The notes under the pieces are model-generated. The model saw only the letters and a program-made list of their open reading frames with translations. It had not been told where the DNA came from and did no database searches. The position numbers and the translations under genes were made by a program. Shown one piece after another: positions 11,398 to 24,300 of a stretch of 64,000 nt of DNA (the first letter of the stretch is position 1; each line of letters begins with the position of its first letter). Source of the stretch: Adiantum capillus-veneris. Its lineage: Eukaryota; Streptophyta; Polypodiopsida; Polypodiales; Pteridaceae. The stretch lies in assembly GCA_014529385.2 (NCBI GenBank), contig CM043945.1:141588241-141652240 (forward strand). Reading direction: 5' to 3'.

Positions 11398-11757
11398 TAT
11401 TGAGTGGCCAGCCTAGAATCAAGTGCTACAAGATGCTTTGAATAAAAACCAGGTCATGAGAAAATCAACAATCTTCACAGTTTTGAATTAAGGATGGTTC
11501 AGTCCAAAGTGTAGATTATAAGGCTAATGAAGATTGCAAATCAGCTACTACACCTCATCGTCAAAACCTCTAAGTGCTATTGAGTGGCCAGCCTAGAATC
11601 AAGTGCTACAAGATGCTTTGAATAAAAACCAGGTCATGAGAAAATCAACAATCTTCACAGTTCTGAATTAAGGATGGGTCAATCCAAAGTGTAGATTATA
11701 AGTCTAATGAAGATTGCAAATCAGCTACTACACCTCATCATCAAAACCTCTAAGTTT
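11398..11757 (+). repeat. 180-bp tandem duplication
   Basis: Two copies with a period of exactly 180 bp (11398-11577 and 11578-11757). The first 60 bases from 11401 and from 11581 are identical, and only a few differences follow (for example tggttcagtc versus tgggtcaatc). The low divergence indicates a recent event. Confidence 0.93.
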
Positions 11758-11940
11758 TGTGAGAAAGAATTAGCCAATAGAGCTAGAGTAAAATGCAACC
11801 AGCCAATATCTCAAGGATGGATGCACTTTGTATCCTACTATCACAAGCTGGCTAGAGAACCGCTAACTAGAGGGAAACAAATGTTGTATGATCTCTGACA
11901 AAAAGACCTAGAATTCTCTCACTTCATGTGATTTTTAGAT
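11707..11940 (+). pseudogene. decayed short coding-like stretch
   Basis: An open frame of 63 codons from 11707 (MKIANQLLHLIIKTS) continues after a TGA at 11896 for about a dozen codons. The same frame reads upstream through the second 180-bp copy with TAG/TAA stops. No domain was recognised. It ends at the CACTA terminus at 11941. Coding origin is only suggested by codon character. Confidence 0.25.
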
Positions 11941-11968
11941 CACTACAAGAGGTTGTGTGCTCTTGTGA

Positions 11969-12190
11969 CGCTGTTAGCGACGGAATTACACTAGGTTTTT
12001 ATAACCCCCGGCGTCGCTAAAACCATCGCTAATAGCGTCGCTACGAGAGCGTCGCTATATGCGACACTATAACCGTCGCTATGACCGTCTCTATGAGCGT
12101 CTCTATATAGCGACACTCATAGCGACGTTTACACACAAATCTATAGCGACGCTACAGAGACATAAATAGCGACGGTTATAGCGACGCCCG
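11969..12190. repeat. CACTA subterminal repeats (AGCGACG motif)
   Basis: More than ten copies of TAGCGAC(G) or its complement occur in both orientations within 220 bp, the arrangement known to bind the CACTA transposase next to a terminus. Confidence 0.75.
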
Positions 12191-12544
12191 AGAGAAATTT
12201 TTTTTGCTGACAGGGCATTGAATGCCCTTCCACACATCAACCATATTGTACTTGATTCACTTTTTAAGAAAAGTGCAAGGGTAGATAATAGACCCAAAAT
12301 AGTCACCCACAAGACGCATTGTTTGCAAAATTGACAAGCGTAAAATTGACAATTGTACACATCATAGGCAAAATGAATTGATTGGCAAATGTAATAATGA
12401 CAATTGTACAACATCATAGGCATAAAGAATTGATTGGCAAAATGAACTGCGGTGACAAATGTAATAATATGCATGGTTCAAAAAGACGTATAAAATCCGT
12501 CTCATGATACATAAGCTATGAGAAACCCTAAACTAATGCTATCT

Positions 12545-13195
12545 AGCTACGGCTAAACTGACGTCGTCTAGTCAGACGTCTCATCGCGTCCAAGCGGCGT
12601 ATCTGTCGGATTCTGCAAAAAAAGACAATAAGACAGCTTTCAGTAAGTATAAACATATAACGACATTTATAAAACAATACAAAAAATAGAAAAGAGTAAA
12701 CCCTAATACTAACCATGCCGCCGCGAGAACTAAGAATGTCCATCAGGGGCGTTTAAGCCCTTCCTGCCTGCGTACTAGTGCTCGTACGGTGTGGGATCAC
12801 GTCCTGTCATCGACCACTGTCAAAACATACAAAGAATTCATTATGTTAGAATTAAAAAAACTCATAAACCCTAAACTATCGAACATAAAGAGCAATGCGA
12901 AAACACTTACAAAATCGGTCTCAAATGATGCCCATCCACCGCTCCCCAAGTTGTGTGAGCTCCCTGCCTCTACTCTCGCTCTGGCTGCATCCTTTTGTTG
13001 CTTCCACTTGTCGGGATTCTCGCGCACTGCTTTCTTCGCATTCTTCCAATCTTCTTTGGCCAGCCAATCTGGCCTGCTCCACCCATGCTTGATTGCTTTT
13101 TGCACTTCGGAACGCTTGTGTTTGCAGTATTCACGCATTCGAATGAGTTGGTAAAGAGCTTCTTGCTCCAATGTATCCTTTTTTATAGTCTTCAT
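12545..13195 (-). pseudogene. CACTA transposase-associated (Transposase_24/Ptta-like) ORF, three exons, decayed
   Basis: Exon 1 (13195-12911) encodes a basic Trp-rich product: MKTIKKDTLEQEALYQLI, then W...EDWKNAKKAVRENPDKWKQQ and GSSHNLGSGG, matching in layout the W...N..R...GS region of plant Ptta proteins. A canonical donor (TTTT|GTAAGT) and acceptor (TTTGACAG|TGG) give exon 2 (12816-12714), which continues the family pattern with TGRDPTPYEH before a TAG. A second intron (GTTAGT...TTTTTGCAG) gives exon 3 from 12612. Further stops (TAG, TGA) show it is no longer functional. In intact CACTA elements this protein accompanies the DDE transposase and binds subterminal repeats. Family assignment is by pattern, not alignment. 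Confidence 0.6.
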
Positions 13196-13252
13196 CGATG
13201 AAGACTATCAGAAAGGATACATTGGAGAAGGAAGCTCTTTACCAACTCATTC
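13141..13252. repeat. 56-bp-arm palindrome at the start of the CACTA ORF
   Basis: Arms 13141-13196 and 13197-13252 abut at TTCATC|GATGAA. gaatgagttggtaaagagct pairs with agctctttaccaactcattc. Each arm contains the first 18 or so codons of the CACTA ORF, so two head-to-head copies of the start diverge from the centre. Confidence 0.92.
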
Positions 13253-13350
13253 AAAAGCACAACCATGGTCCAAGCGCCTCTGTCTCACACAAACCTCACA
13301 AGAAAAAGGTTCCAAACAAGAAGAGGACCAGATGGACTGACACTAGATAA
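13198..13350 (+). pseudogene. divergent 50-codon copy of the CACTA ORF start
   Basis: It begins MKTIRKDTLEKEALYQLIQ, a near copy of the minus-strand exon 1 start, but after residue 19 it continues into unrelated Lys/Arg/His-rich codons (HKPHKKKVPNKKRTRW) and ends at TAA. It is the right arm of the palindrome plus adjacent sequence. Function is unknown; it is most likely a by-product of inverted duplication. Confidence 0.45.
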
Positions 13351-13399
13351 ATGGTGAAGATAGGTGAAACTTTTGGTATACACCAAAATTCAGCAAAGG

Positions 13400-14317
13400 G
13401 GAGGAGGAATGTAGATGGAAAAAATGGCCCTTAGCGACTAGTGGATGATTGGGCTAGAAGCCTCTAGAGATAATAATTACAGATTGTTATTAGGTGCATC
13501 ATACACACAATCAAAGCTGACTCAAAGGCCTTTAAATAGGGGCCATACTTGATTTTGAGCATCTAATATTAACTTATATAGTCTTGAGCGATTCCAAATC
13601 TCTTAGATCCGAGTCAAGATATATTCTCTTGTAATCCAAACACATACTAAGCTTATGCCTCAACATTGTATTTGTTTCCAACTGAATGTACAATCCAAGT
13701 TCTAGTGTTCATTTCTAGTTTCCATTTTTAGTATTCATTTCTAGTTATCTATCTTAGTGTTCATTTCCATTTTCAGCTTTAGTCTAGTCTTTCAGTCACT
13801 ATCTGGTTTGATCTGAAGTCTCACACATGGTCTAAACTAACTCTAATAGCTAACCTGCAATAGTTGATTGAAAGTGTCTAGCTCATTCTAGTGATAAAAC
13901 TCAAGTATGGCATACTCACTGTAAGACCTAGGGAATTGAGACCTGGGATCCTCCTCCTTACTGCCCCTTATATAGGCTTACCTCCTAGCTCTTGCCCTAA
14001 GCGGATCCTCGGTCCACACTAGTCCAGTCCAGTACCTTCGCCTAGGTCCTTGACCCCCTAGGTTGGGCCTTGCCCCGTAGGACCCTTGTCCTGACATTAC
14101 TCCCCGCTTGAGGAAGAGTTTTCGTCCTCGAAAGCACAAGTTGTAATATCTTCTTAAGGATACTGATGTTTTCTTTATTGACGTCCCATACGTGAGTCAG
14201 TTGTCTGTATGGCCGATAATTGGTGCAGTGAGGAGGTTCAATGAAACCAAGAGCAACATCTTGATTTTCAACATTGTTGTCCTTTTGCAACCACTTGGGT
14301 CTAAATGGCAACTCCAT
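13400..14317 (-). mobile_element. probable 3' LTR and pol tail of a decayed gypsy element
   Basis: On the minus strand, 14317-14097 reads through a short C-terminal tail that in one frame ends with Phe-Glu-Asp-Glu-Asn then Ser-rich residues and a stop, typical of plant gypsy polyproteins. A G-rich stretch follows (AAGCGGGGAGTAA), then TGTCAGGAC at 14096, a plausible LTR start. A minus-strand TATA motif (CCTATATAAGGGG) lies at 13964-13976. The other LTR edge and a partner LTR were not identified, so the left boundary is arbitrary. Confidence 0.4.
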
Positions 14318-17300
14318 TTATAACTCACTTGAGTACTGTAAAGGAGTAACCACAACTAAGAGTTGTTCAAAGGCATAACCAATTTTCAGGTCTTCTGAAG
14401 GTACTGGGATAATGCAAGGAAACCTTGGTGTAGCTTTCCATGCAGTATTGAGCCAGATTTCCTACTCGCGTGAGTATCTTGAAAAGTTTATAGGTAGGGA
14501 GTGTCCTCTTGTAAGAATTCTGAATAGTTTGGAACACAAAGAACTACATGTTCATCCCTAATGAAGGTTACTTGCCAACATACTTTGTCACCACACCTGG
14601 TAAGTCCTTGACGTATGAAATGATTGAAACAATCTCCAACCCCACCACAATAGGTGTTCAAAGTTGAAAACCGTACTTAAGCAAATTCTAGAATAGGGAG
14701 AAAATCATCTATTCAGAAATGCGTTGTGCTAACGTATGCTCTTAGCAGATCCTTTAGAAAAAGACATATTTGTAAGTTTCCCATCCAACACGAGATGAAT
14801 AGCATCAGTAAGAGTAAGGTGTTGTTCCCAAACCACTTATAGACAATGTTGCCTAACTGTTGAGAAACTAGGACTCAATCATTGAGTATCTAGCCATATA
14901 TTTTATATGGAGTGAAGACAACAAACTAGGTTGAAAGCAAGTGGACTGGAGTAAGCTCCTAGAGTTTAAACCATCCAACCATAGACACCCATCCTAAGCT
15001 AGTGCCTTGTATGGCAGGGTGTAAACTCGTAATAAATCTACAGGAGAGATTGCACATGCAGTGCAAAAAGGTGCAAAGAGAATAAAAGTCCATGAATTGT
15101 CATGCCGCTCCAAATAAATCAGTGTTAAACACTAGGGCCCATAACACCTAGTGTGCATGCATTTAACACAAATTTATCCAAACTGCAATTCCATGACGAG
15201 ACTTTCCACGGTACGTAAGAGAAAGCCTTTCAACAAGAGTTGGACCATAACAGAATGTGAAAGATCAATCACACATAGGTACCAACCATGAGACATTCTC
15301 AGTAACTTAGTATACTTGGGTCTATGTAGAAACGACCCTCCATTAAGGCGGTTTCATAGCACTTGTCATCGCAACAAATCTGTATTGAGTACCCGACAAT
15401 TTCTGGCCCCACTGAAATTGTTCCTGATACTGTGTGCTCCAAATGGTCTAATAAACGGATGCAACCAGCACGTAGGGACTTCGTCGCGACACATCATTAA
15501 GAATTAGACGCCAGTGTCAGTCCGAGAGACTCGTATTCACCACATGTGGAATATGTCGCAAAGAAGGATGGCCGAAAAAGCGACATCCATCAGGTACAAG
15601 ATGTACTTGTCTGTGGAGGAACTGCAAAACACTCCATGATAAGAGTGAGAGGGACCCTCATTATCTTGATCCACACTGGCTAAACTGAACTCCTTGAGTT
15701 CCTAGACCATGTTGTATCCCATGTGACAACATGTGCCAAATTGAACCCTTTAAGTAGGTTTGTAACAGCATAAGACAGAAAGATAGATTGGACACTTGGC
15801 CCAAGATACTTTGTGCCGACATGCCCTTGGCATGGCTCTGTAACATTCAATCGTACTTAGACGTCTTGAAAAACCAAGCAAAGCATACTAAAAATGGAAT
15901 AACACCAAATCAATAGATGTGTACCTGGAGATTTGAACGTAATGTATACTTACCTGTATTCAAATGGAGAGGAGCACGTCCCCTACCTGAGAAAACAAAC
16001 AGCATTACACTGGGAACCCTGGGTGTTGCCTTTGCAATCCAAAATCTTGGATTAGAATCCACGTAGTCAAACCCCTTGGTAAGACTCTTTGTAGAAACTG
16101 CTCAACTAGCAGATAACGATAACCAACATAGTCAACCGTGTACAGAATGATTGGATTGAATGTGAAAAGTGTGTTTGTCCGCTACCGCATGGTAGATTGC
16201 GGAATTCTTTCCTTGAAAGTATAACTAGGAGAGATCAACTGTGATCCTCAATGCAGATCAAATTGTGATCCTTAATGCCTATGGGGTGATGTAGCAACCA
16301 CCCGATGGGTCTTACCCCAAAACAGAATGTCAATAGACAATCCGTAGTGCTAGAGAGGGAGCCGGATATCCACACAAGTGAAATGGCTGGACATCTATGC
16401 TATCTCAACCTATTGCTGCATCTATACTCCGTGGTAGAGATCAACTGATGGGTGTTTAAGGTTATCTAAAACTCAACTCGAGCACCGCATTGAAAACATG
16501 TAGTGCAAAATGATACTCTAAACATCCATAATGACAAGATGCTTGCTTGTCAATTAACATCAATGTGTACTCCACGAGGTAGAGCTATTCGATCTTGAGA
16601 ACAATCATCCAAGGAATACCAACAAGTGGATCTTACCCTAGATTTAACAATGGCTCTTAGCCAATGTGTGTGGCTCATATCCCTCGGAAATTAGTGTTCA
16701 ATCGTTGTACAGATGAAGACTAATGTGGATGGCATCTTGCCCAATTTCTAGCTGAGAGTTAGAGCATCGTGGCTCAGGAGGACTCACTAGTGAAACATGT
16801 AGCAAAATCTTCTTAGAAAGTATGCAGTATTCTTTGAGAGAAATAAGAAAGAGAGATAAGAAGAGCATGCTGGACTGAGGAACTTTCCTTAAATTTCTAG
16901 AGTGTGTGCTCAATCTGTGTGTTACGCATCTTATGCCTGACTTGTAGGTTATCCTATAAGCATTCCACAGTTTTTTGGTATGACTCTCTCACCTAGAGAG
17001 GGTGAAAAACACACACACATTTTGACCTACCTACCGTGCAGGGGTCGTGATTATATGAGAATGACTTAGCATTGGCACTTTGCCTAGGAATGCAGTCCAA
17101 ATTTTAGGTTCCTTTATTGTGTGTTGACAACAATTAACAAGCATATTAAACAATCCAAAACTTATCTTGGTCTTGACAAAGTGTCTGGTGTTATAGCGAA
17201 AGCATAAACCAAGAAGTGATGGAGTTCATTTCACCGGGCTAGCATACCTTGCATGCAGAGTTGTAAGCCTTTGGCAAGAGTGATGGCTTCAAACGGGAGA

Positions 17301-17944
17301 GCCAAAACCATAAGTGCCTTGCACAGATGTAATGGTAGGGATTCTGTGAGTGATATTCCCATTTTGCCAGTTCCCCAAACTTGTGTGCTGCTGCGCGTGA
17401 TGCCAAGTGATTGGGCAGTACCTTGGCACAAGGGAGAAGCCTTGCTTCATGTAAAATTGGCAAACCCCTGTGCTTTTCACAACGGCATTAGCTTCTAATG
17501 GAAATGTATGAGCATGGAGAAATAAACAATATTGAACATTGTCTAACCTAGTCATCCTACTGAAATCAGTTGTTTGGAGATGTCGAAAGAAAAGCTCGCG
17601 CAAATGTAGATCATCACCATCTCTGTTGTGCAAGAGAAAGTTGGCCCGAAATATCCTGCAGGCATATAAGACCATATTAGGTAAAGTGGGAAAATCCCAA
17701 TTCCCAGGTTGGACAACTTTCAATATATCATGTACAAAATATAGAGATTTTGTCAAAAATTTGATTTTTCTTAAGGTCTCATTCCACTTTATGCACATAC
17801 AATACACAATGAAAACAACTAAAATACCATTGTTTCAATCAATTGGATTATTGTGAGACGAGTATATTGCATCCATTATCGTTGTCTATGTTCTACTGTC
17901 CTACCTACAACCTATCTATTGTTCTATTGTCCTACCTACAACTT
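14318..17944. other. unrecognised sequence, possibly decayed retroelement interior
   Basis: 3.6 kb without recognisable domains. The longest ORF (17289-17807, minus, 172 codons) matches nothing I know. The pol-like tail downstream suggests this may be the eroded body of a minus-strand gypsy element, but no RT, protease or integrase motif could be read. Confidence 0.35.
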
Positions 17945-19560
17945 ATCTCAACATGGAGAGCTTGGTTTCTAGGTCCACCACTTGTCCAAGTTAATGTAAA
18001 AGTGACTCAAGGTTCACAACTTGTGAAAGCAAGGATACATTGATGAATACAATCCACTTGGCTATTTTTCCTTAATTTATTGCATGTGACATTCAAGCAA
18101 GGTCCACTTCTAATCTCTAACTTCTTAATTTGAGGCATGGGGCATACATAAATTATGTAGCATATGCTCTATTGCCTCATAGGAAGGTTGGTTTCAAGGT
18201 GCACTTATCCAGGCTACCCTATCTTGGAGAAATGATGGAGCTTGCTTCTCTCCTTGTTTCAATGGAGACTAGCTTGGACAAGTGGTGACCTTGGAACAAA
18301 ACCCCTATGTAAAACATATCATGGGTATTCCAAGTGATTAGAAAGATTACCATTTAAGATATAACCTTATAGGTTGGACAACTGGAGCCTGGCTTGGAGA
18401 AATGGTGGACCTTTGATTCTCTCCATGTTTCAATGGAGCCTATCTTGGAGAAATGGTGGAGCTTGCTTCTGTCCATGTTTCAATGGAGCCTAGCTTGGAC
18501 AATTGGTGGACCTTTTCTTCTCTCTATGTTTCAATAGAGTTAGCTTAGACACGTGGTGGATCTTCAAACTAAACCAACTACTATCAATGTTTCCTAGCTT
18601 GGACAAGTGGTGGAGTGTTTCTCCTCTCCATGTTTCAATGGATCTTAGCTTGGACAAGTGTTGGACCTTAAAACAAAAACCCCATGTACAACATAGCATG
18701 GATTTTCTAGATTTCAATGGAGTCTAGCTTTAACAAATGGTGGAGCTTGCCTTCATCCATGTTTCAATGAAACTAGCTTGGACAAGTGGTGGACCTTTTA
18801 AAAAAATCCCCCATGTACAACATATCATTGGTTTTCTAAGTGATGGGAAGGAATACCATTCAAGATATAAAATTATAGCTTGGATAAGTAGTTGACTTTA
18901 AAACCAAATTCATCATAATACAATGAAATACAGGTCAGCCAATTCCTAAATCTTGAGACCAAACCTCCCATGCTATTAGAGATAATATATTGGATAAGTG
19001 GTGGACCTTCTATTATTTTCCCATGCCTAGTTTAGACAACCGGTACACTTTGTAGCTATAAAGGTTGGACGAGTGGTGGAGCCTTGTTTCTATCCATGTT
19101 TTAATGGATCCTAGCTTGGACAAGTGGTGGACCTTGGAAAAAATCTTCCATGTACAATATATATGAGGTTTTCCATGTTTTAATGGAACCTATCTTGGAC
19201 AAATGGTGAAGCTTGCTTCTCTCCATGTTGATTTTGGAACTACCTTAGACAAGTGGTGGAGCTTTGCTTTTCTAATCTTCATAATACAATGAACTATAGG
19301 TTGGTTACATGGTGAATCTTAAGGCCAAACCTCTCATTTTACTAGAGATGATAGGTTGGAAAAGTGGATCAACCTTCTATCATTTCTCCATGACTATATT
19401 GGAAAATTAGTAGACCTAACATCTCTCTATGTTGTCTAGAGATGAGCTTGGACAAGTGATGGACCCTGCTTCTCTCTTCCCTTGGTTTACTAGTTTGAAG
19501 ACTCGGTATATATACTTTCTTAGATCTATCTTGAACAAGTGGTGGACCTTGTATCCACAA
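17945..19560 (+). repeat. interspersed tandem repeat, array I (GGACAAGTGGTGGACC core)
   Basis: Irregular array of units containing AGCTTGGACAAGTGGTGGACCTT, alternating with CTTCTCTCCATGTTTCAATGGAGCCTA and CCCCCATGTAAAACATATCATGGG blocks. Units are diverged and of variable length. Short ORFs rich in Trp-Trp (for example LDKWWTL) are a by-product of the repeat. Confidence 0.88.
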
Positions 19561-20483
19561 TCTTAATTCATTACAAAAAAGTATATGAAAAAATAACATA
19601 GGAATCTTGATTTGAAGGTCAAGCAATTAGGTTCCAAATGCACATAATAATATATTTTCCACCCATAAGAAAATAAAGTTAAATATGTTATTACCAAATT
19701 GACAAAGGTAACGTCTAAGAATTCTAGCTTTGCATCTTGTCAGATCTAAATCTTCATCAAGGTGACATGCATGTATACATCAACTTTCAAGCCATTCAAG
19801 AATACATGCACTTAGATTCCATAGTTTTTTTTTCAAAGTCTTTTAGGTTCTAAAACTCTTTCACATAAAGTATGTAATGTCAAAATTCTTGAAGCAAACA
19901 TTTGTGCCCAAGAAAAAGATCCCTCTCACATATTTAAACTCCATGAATTCTCTGATCCACACTTACAAGTTTTATCTTGACATCAAACATCAATTCTCTC
20001 ATAGTTACAAATAAATGCAACCTCGATATGAATTGACAAAAAATGAATTTCTTTTACTATATGACCCAACATAGGCCCCAATCAAATAAAAAGTGAGTCC
20101 CCAAAAATTTGGGTACACTCTAGCAATACATCAGAGTCCCCTTACAATAGGATGCACTCCAATAGTACATTGAAGTCCCCTTAGAGTAGGGTGCACTCCA
20201 TTGAAGTGTTCATAAAATTGACACACCTTTGTTTTTTTTATAAAAAGACTATATCAAATTATACAAATGTTGAAAGATACACACTAGAATAAAAAAAGCA
20301 TCTTATGGCCATATTTATTCAATGCTTTCGTATTGACAAGTACACACCAAGGACATAATTTGTCTCAGAATCTGTCTCAGAATCTGTCTCAGAATCAGTA
20401 TACTGATTTACAATTGTGTTTTATGTATAGACTCTCTTATCTCTTGCATACAACCATCCTACCAACCATGGAATTATGGTTCT
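19561..20483. other. non-array spacer with two small tandem repeats
   Basis: AT-rich sequence without genes. 20095-20215 holds about 2.5 copies of a roughly 50-bp unit (agtcccctta...gggtgcactcca). 20361-20396 holds three exact copies of the 12-mer TGTCTCAGAATC. Confidence 0.7.
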
Positions 20484-21122
20484 CTACAAGAAGTTTTGAA
20501 GTTGCTCGGAAGTTTGCCTCCACATCTTTGGAAATATAAGATATGTCCCTGACATGTTCCACATCACCCTATATGGAGTGTCATCAAAAATTAAGGTATT
20601 GTTTGCATCCAAATCCTCAAATATCTTCCAAATATCACTCAAATTTTTGTGATAAACCCTTGTAAATCCTAACATGATATTTGGATTTTGGCAATTTTTG
20701 TTACTCATAAACACCTTGAACTTGGTATACTGCTCAGGAAAACATTTTTGTGTGATGCGTTGCACCCTTGTTAAGTTATAGCAACTCCATATCCATAGCT
20801 CAAAGTATTCAGCACAAAAATCCAAAAAACTTTGTGCGTCTGGTCGCACCACATGATAAACTTCATCTTTATTCTCCACAAGTCGCATGTGTTGAGCCTA
20901 AGCTAGCATACAATCTCCATGTTTCATTTCAATTGTCTTAAGAAGTAACCCCTCTAGATCCAAGATAAGTACTCTTTTGATGTCCTTGAAAGCAAGTGGT
21001 AGGTGATAAGGAGGTGATTCATTCCTTGGACAAAGTCTTGGAGGAGGTTGGATGGGTAATTCAATAGTTTTCTTCAATTTATGCCAGCATATAGCCAATC
21101 CATTTTTCTGTAATGATTCTGA
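20484..21122 (-). pseudogene. FCP1-like HAD phosphatase domain, copy A (decayed)
   Basis: A possible acceptor (TTAATTTCAG|AATC) precedes the exon at about 21122. Motif I reads VLILDLEGLLLKT (canonical DxDx(T/V); the second Asp is Glu). VRPDAQSFLDFCAEYFELWIWS follows in two parts, as in plant FCP1/NLI-interacting-factor proteins, then LIFDDTPYR, the HAD acidic motif. One TAG at 20898 (CAG would fit) splits the frame, and the C-terminus is lost at a TAG at 20484. Family members dephosphorylate the RNA polymerase II CTD or related substrates in the nucleus; the changed motif I and stops argue against activity. It lies between arrays I and II on the same strand as copy B. Confidence 0.72.
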
Positions 21123-21399
21123 AATTAAAGAACAAGAACACTTAATGCAAACACAACAATAGACATGAGTTTTACATTGTCTACCCTAAGGTTTTATTAG
21201 ATACCAAAATCCATCTATGATCTACTCATTAATAGAAAGAAAGTCAAATTAAAATCCTGACTCTTTTTTATGATACACTCTCTCTTAGTCTCAATACCAT
21301 GGAGTTCAACTAGACTTAAGTCAACTAATAACTACTACTTGTTGTTAAAGGTATGCTTGAAGTGCATAAGGCTTAACCAATGCTCTAGTGTAGAATGAG

Positions 21400-24300
21400 T
21401 ATTTAGGTCTCAAGGTCTACCACTTATCCAAGCAAAGATCCATTTAGATATGGAAACCCAATTTTTCTTAATATAATGATATATAGTGGACAAGTGGTGA
21501 ATCTCGATACCAAACCACTCATGCTACTAGGGATAATAGGTTGGACAAGTGGTGGACCTTGAATGTAAACCGCCATGTACAAAGTATCATGGGTTTTGGG
21601 TATTTCAATGGACTCTAGCATCTTGGAGACATGGTGGAGCTTACTTCTCTCCATGGTTCAATGGAGTCTATCTTGGATAAATGGTGGAGCATCATTATCT
21701 CCATGTTTCAATGGAGCCTAGCTTGGACAAGTGGTGGACGTTTGTTTCTCTCTATGTTTGAACAGATTTAGCTTGGACAAGTGGTGGACCTTGGAACAAA
21801 ACCCCCATGTAAATCATGTCATGGTCATTACAAGTGGTGAGAAAAAATACCATTCAAGGTATAACCTTATATGCTAGAGCTTAGCACCCAATTCCTCTTA
21901 ATATAATGACATAGAGTGGAAAAGTGGTGACTCGTGAGACCAAACCTACTAGAGATAATAGGTTGGACAAGTAGTTGACCTTGAATGTAAATCCCCCATG
22001 TACAAAATATCATGGGTTTTGCGTATTTCAATGGAGCCTAGCATCTCAGAGACATGGTGGAACTTACTTCTCTCCATGTTTTAATGGAGCCTATCTATGA
22101 GAAATGGTGGAGGTTCCTTCTCTCCATGTTTTAATGGAGCCTAGCTTGGACAAGTCTTGGACCTCTGTTTCTCTATATGTTTGAATATGGTTAGCTTAGA
22201 CAAGTGGTGGATCTTGGAATGAAACTCCCATGTAAAACATATCATGGGCATTTCAAGTGGCGAGAATTGATACCATTTAAGATATAACCTTATCGGTTGG
22301 ACAAGTGGTGGACCTTAACACATTGTTCTTCTTAATATAATGACATAGAGTGTACAAGTGGTGAATCTTGAAACCAAACCACTCATGCTACTAGGGATAA
22401 TAGGTTAAACAAGTGGTGGGCCTCGAAATAAAACCCCCTAGAGTGTTTCAATGGAGCTTAGCTTGGAAACATGGTAAAGCTTGCTTCTCTCCATGTTTCA
22501 ATGCAGCCTATCTTGGATAAATGGTGGAGTATCATTCTCTCCATGTTTCAATGGAGCCTATCTTGGACAAGTGGTGGACCTTTGTTTCTCTCTATGTTTG
22601 AATAGAGTTATCTTGGAAAAGTGGTGGACCTTGGAACAAAACCCCCATGTAAAACATATCATGGGCATTACAAGTGGTGAGAAAAAATACCATTCAATAT
22701 ATAACCTTATAAGTTGGACAAGTGGTGGACCTTAACACCCAATTATTCTTAAGATAATGACATAGAGTGGATAAGTGGTGAACTTGGGACCAAACCTACT
22801 AGGGAAAATAGGTTGGACAAGTGGTGGACCTTGAATGGAAACCCCCCATGTACAAAATATCACTCATGCTACTAGAAATAATTTGGTATCAAGGTCCATG
22901 TTTCAATGCAACCTAGCTTGGAAAAGTGGTGGACCTTTGTTTCTCTCTATGTTTCAATAGAGTTAGCTTGGACAAGTGGTGGACCTTGGAACAAAACCCC
23001 CATGTAAATCATGTCATAGGCATTACAAGTGGTGAGAAAAAATACCATTCAAGCTATAACATTATAGGTTGGACAAGTGGTGGACCTTAACACCCAATTC
23101 CTCTTAATATAATGACATACAGTGGACAACTTGTGAATCATGAGACCAAACCTACTAGCGATAATAGGTTGGACAAGTGGTGGACTTTGAATGTAAACCC
23201 CCCATGTACAAAATATCATGGGTATTGGGTATTTCAATGGAGCCTAACAACTTGGAGACATGGTGGAGCTTACTTCTCTCCATGTTTCAATGGAGCCTAT
23301 CTAGGAGAAATAGTGGAGGTTTCTTCTCTCCATGTTTCAATGAGCCTAGCTTGGACAAGTGGTGGACCTTTCTTTCTCTATATGTTTTAATAGAGTTAGC
23401 TTGGACAAGTGGTGGACCTTGGAAGAATGAAACCCCCATGTAAAGCATATCATGGGCATTTCAAATGGTGAGAAAGGATACCATTTAAAATATAACCTTA
23501 TAGGTTGGACAAGTGGTGGACCTTAACACATAGTTCTTATTAATATAATGACATAGAGTGTACAAGTGGTGAATCTTGAGACCAAACAACTCATGTTACT
23601 AGGGATAATAGGTTGGACAAGTGGTGGACCTTGAATGTAAACCCCTCATGTACAAAATTATGGGTTTAGGGTATTTCAATGGAGCCTAGCTTGGAGACAT
23701 GGTGGAGATTGCTTCTCTCAATGTTTCAATGGAACCTATCTTGGAGAAATGGTGGAGCATCTTTCTCTCCATGTTTCAATGTATCCTATCTTGGAAAAGT
23801 GGTGGACCTTTGCTTCTTTCTATGTTTCAATAGAGGTAGCTTGGACAAGTGGTGGATCTTGGAACAAAACCTCTTTCTAAAACAAAGGATGGGCATTACA
23901 AGTGATGAGAAAAAATATCATTCAAGATATAACCTTATAGGTTGGAAAAGTAGTGATGGACCTTGACAAGTGGTGAAGGATACCATTTAAGATATACCCT
24001 TATAGGTTGGACAAGTGGTGGACCTTAACACCCAGTTCTTCTTAATATAATGACATAGAGTGGATAAGTGGTGAATCTTAAGACCAAACCACTCATGCTA
24101 CTAGGTATAATACGTTAGAGAAGTGGTAGACCTTGAATGTAAACACCCCATGTACAAAATATCATGGTTTTAGGGTGTTTGAATGGAGCCTAGCATCTTG
24201 GAGACATGGTAGATCTTGATTCTTTCCATGTTTAAATGGCACCTATCTTGGAAAAATGATGGAGGTTACTTCTCTCCATGTTTCAACGGAGCGTAGCTTT

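Larger units (their letters stand above)
11941..13196. mobile_element. CACTA (En/Spm-type) transposon fragment, one end
   Basis: It begins CACTACAAGAGG, the canonical CACTA terminal motif, followed by a dense block of subterminal TAGCGACG/CGTCGCTA repeats (11969-12190) and a minus-strand transposase-associated ORF with introns (12545-13195). The matching opposite end (TCTTGTAGTG) was not found downstream, so the element is truncated or rearranged near the palindrome at 13197. The same 12-bp terminal motif occurs at 39086. Confidence 0.75.

Noticed and set aside
17289-17807. 172-codon minus-strand ORF
   Set aside because: Long for its context, but no domain, no partner repeat and no splice or promoter signal; left as unrecognised rather than called a gene.
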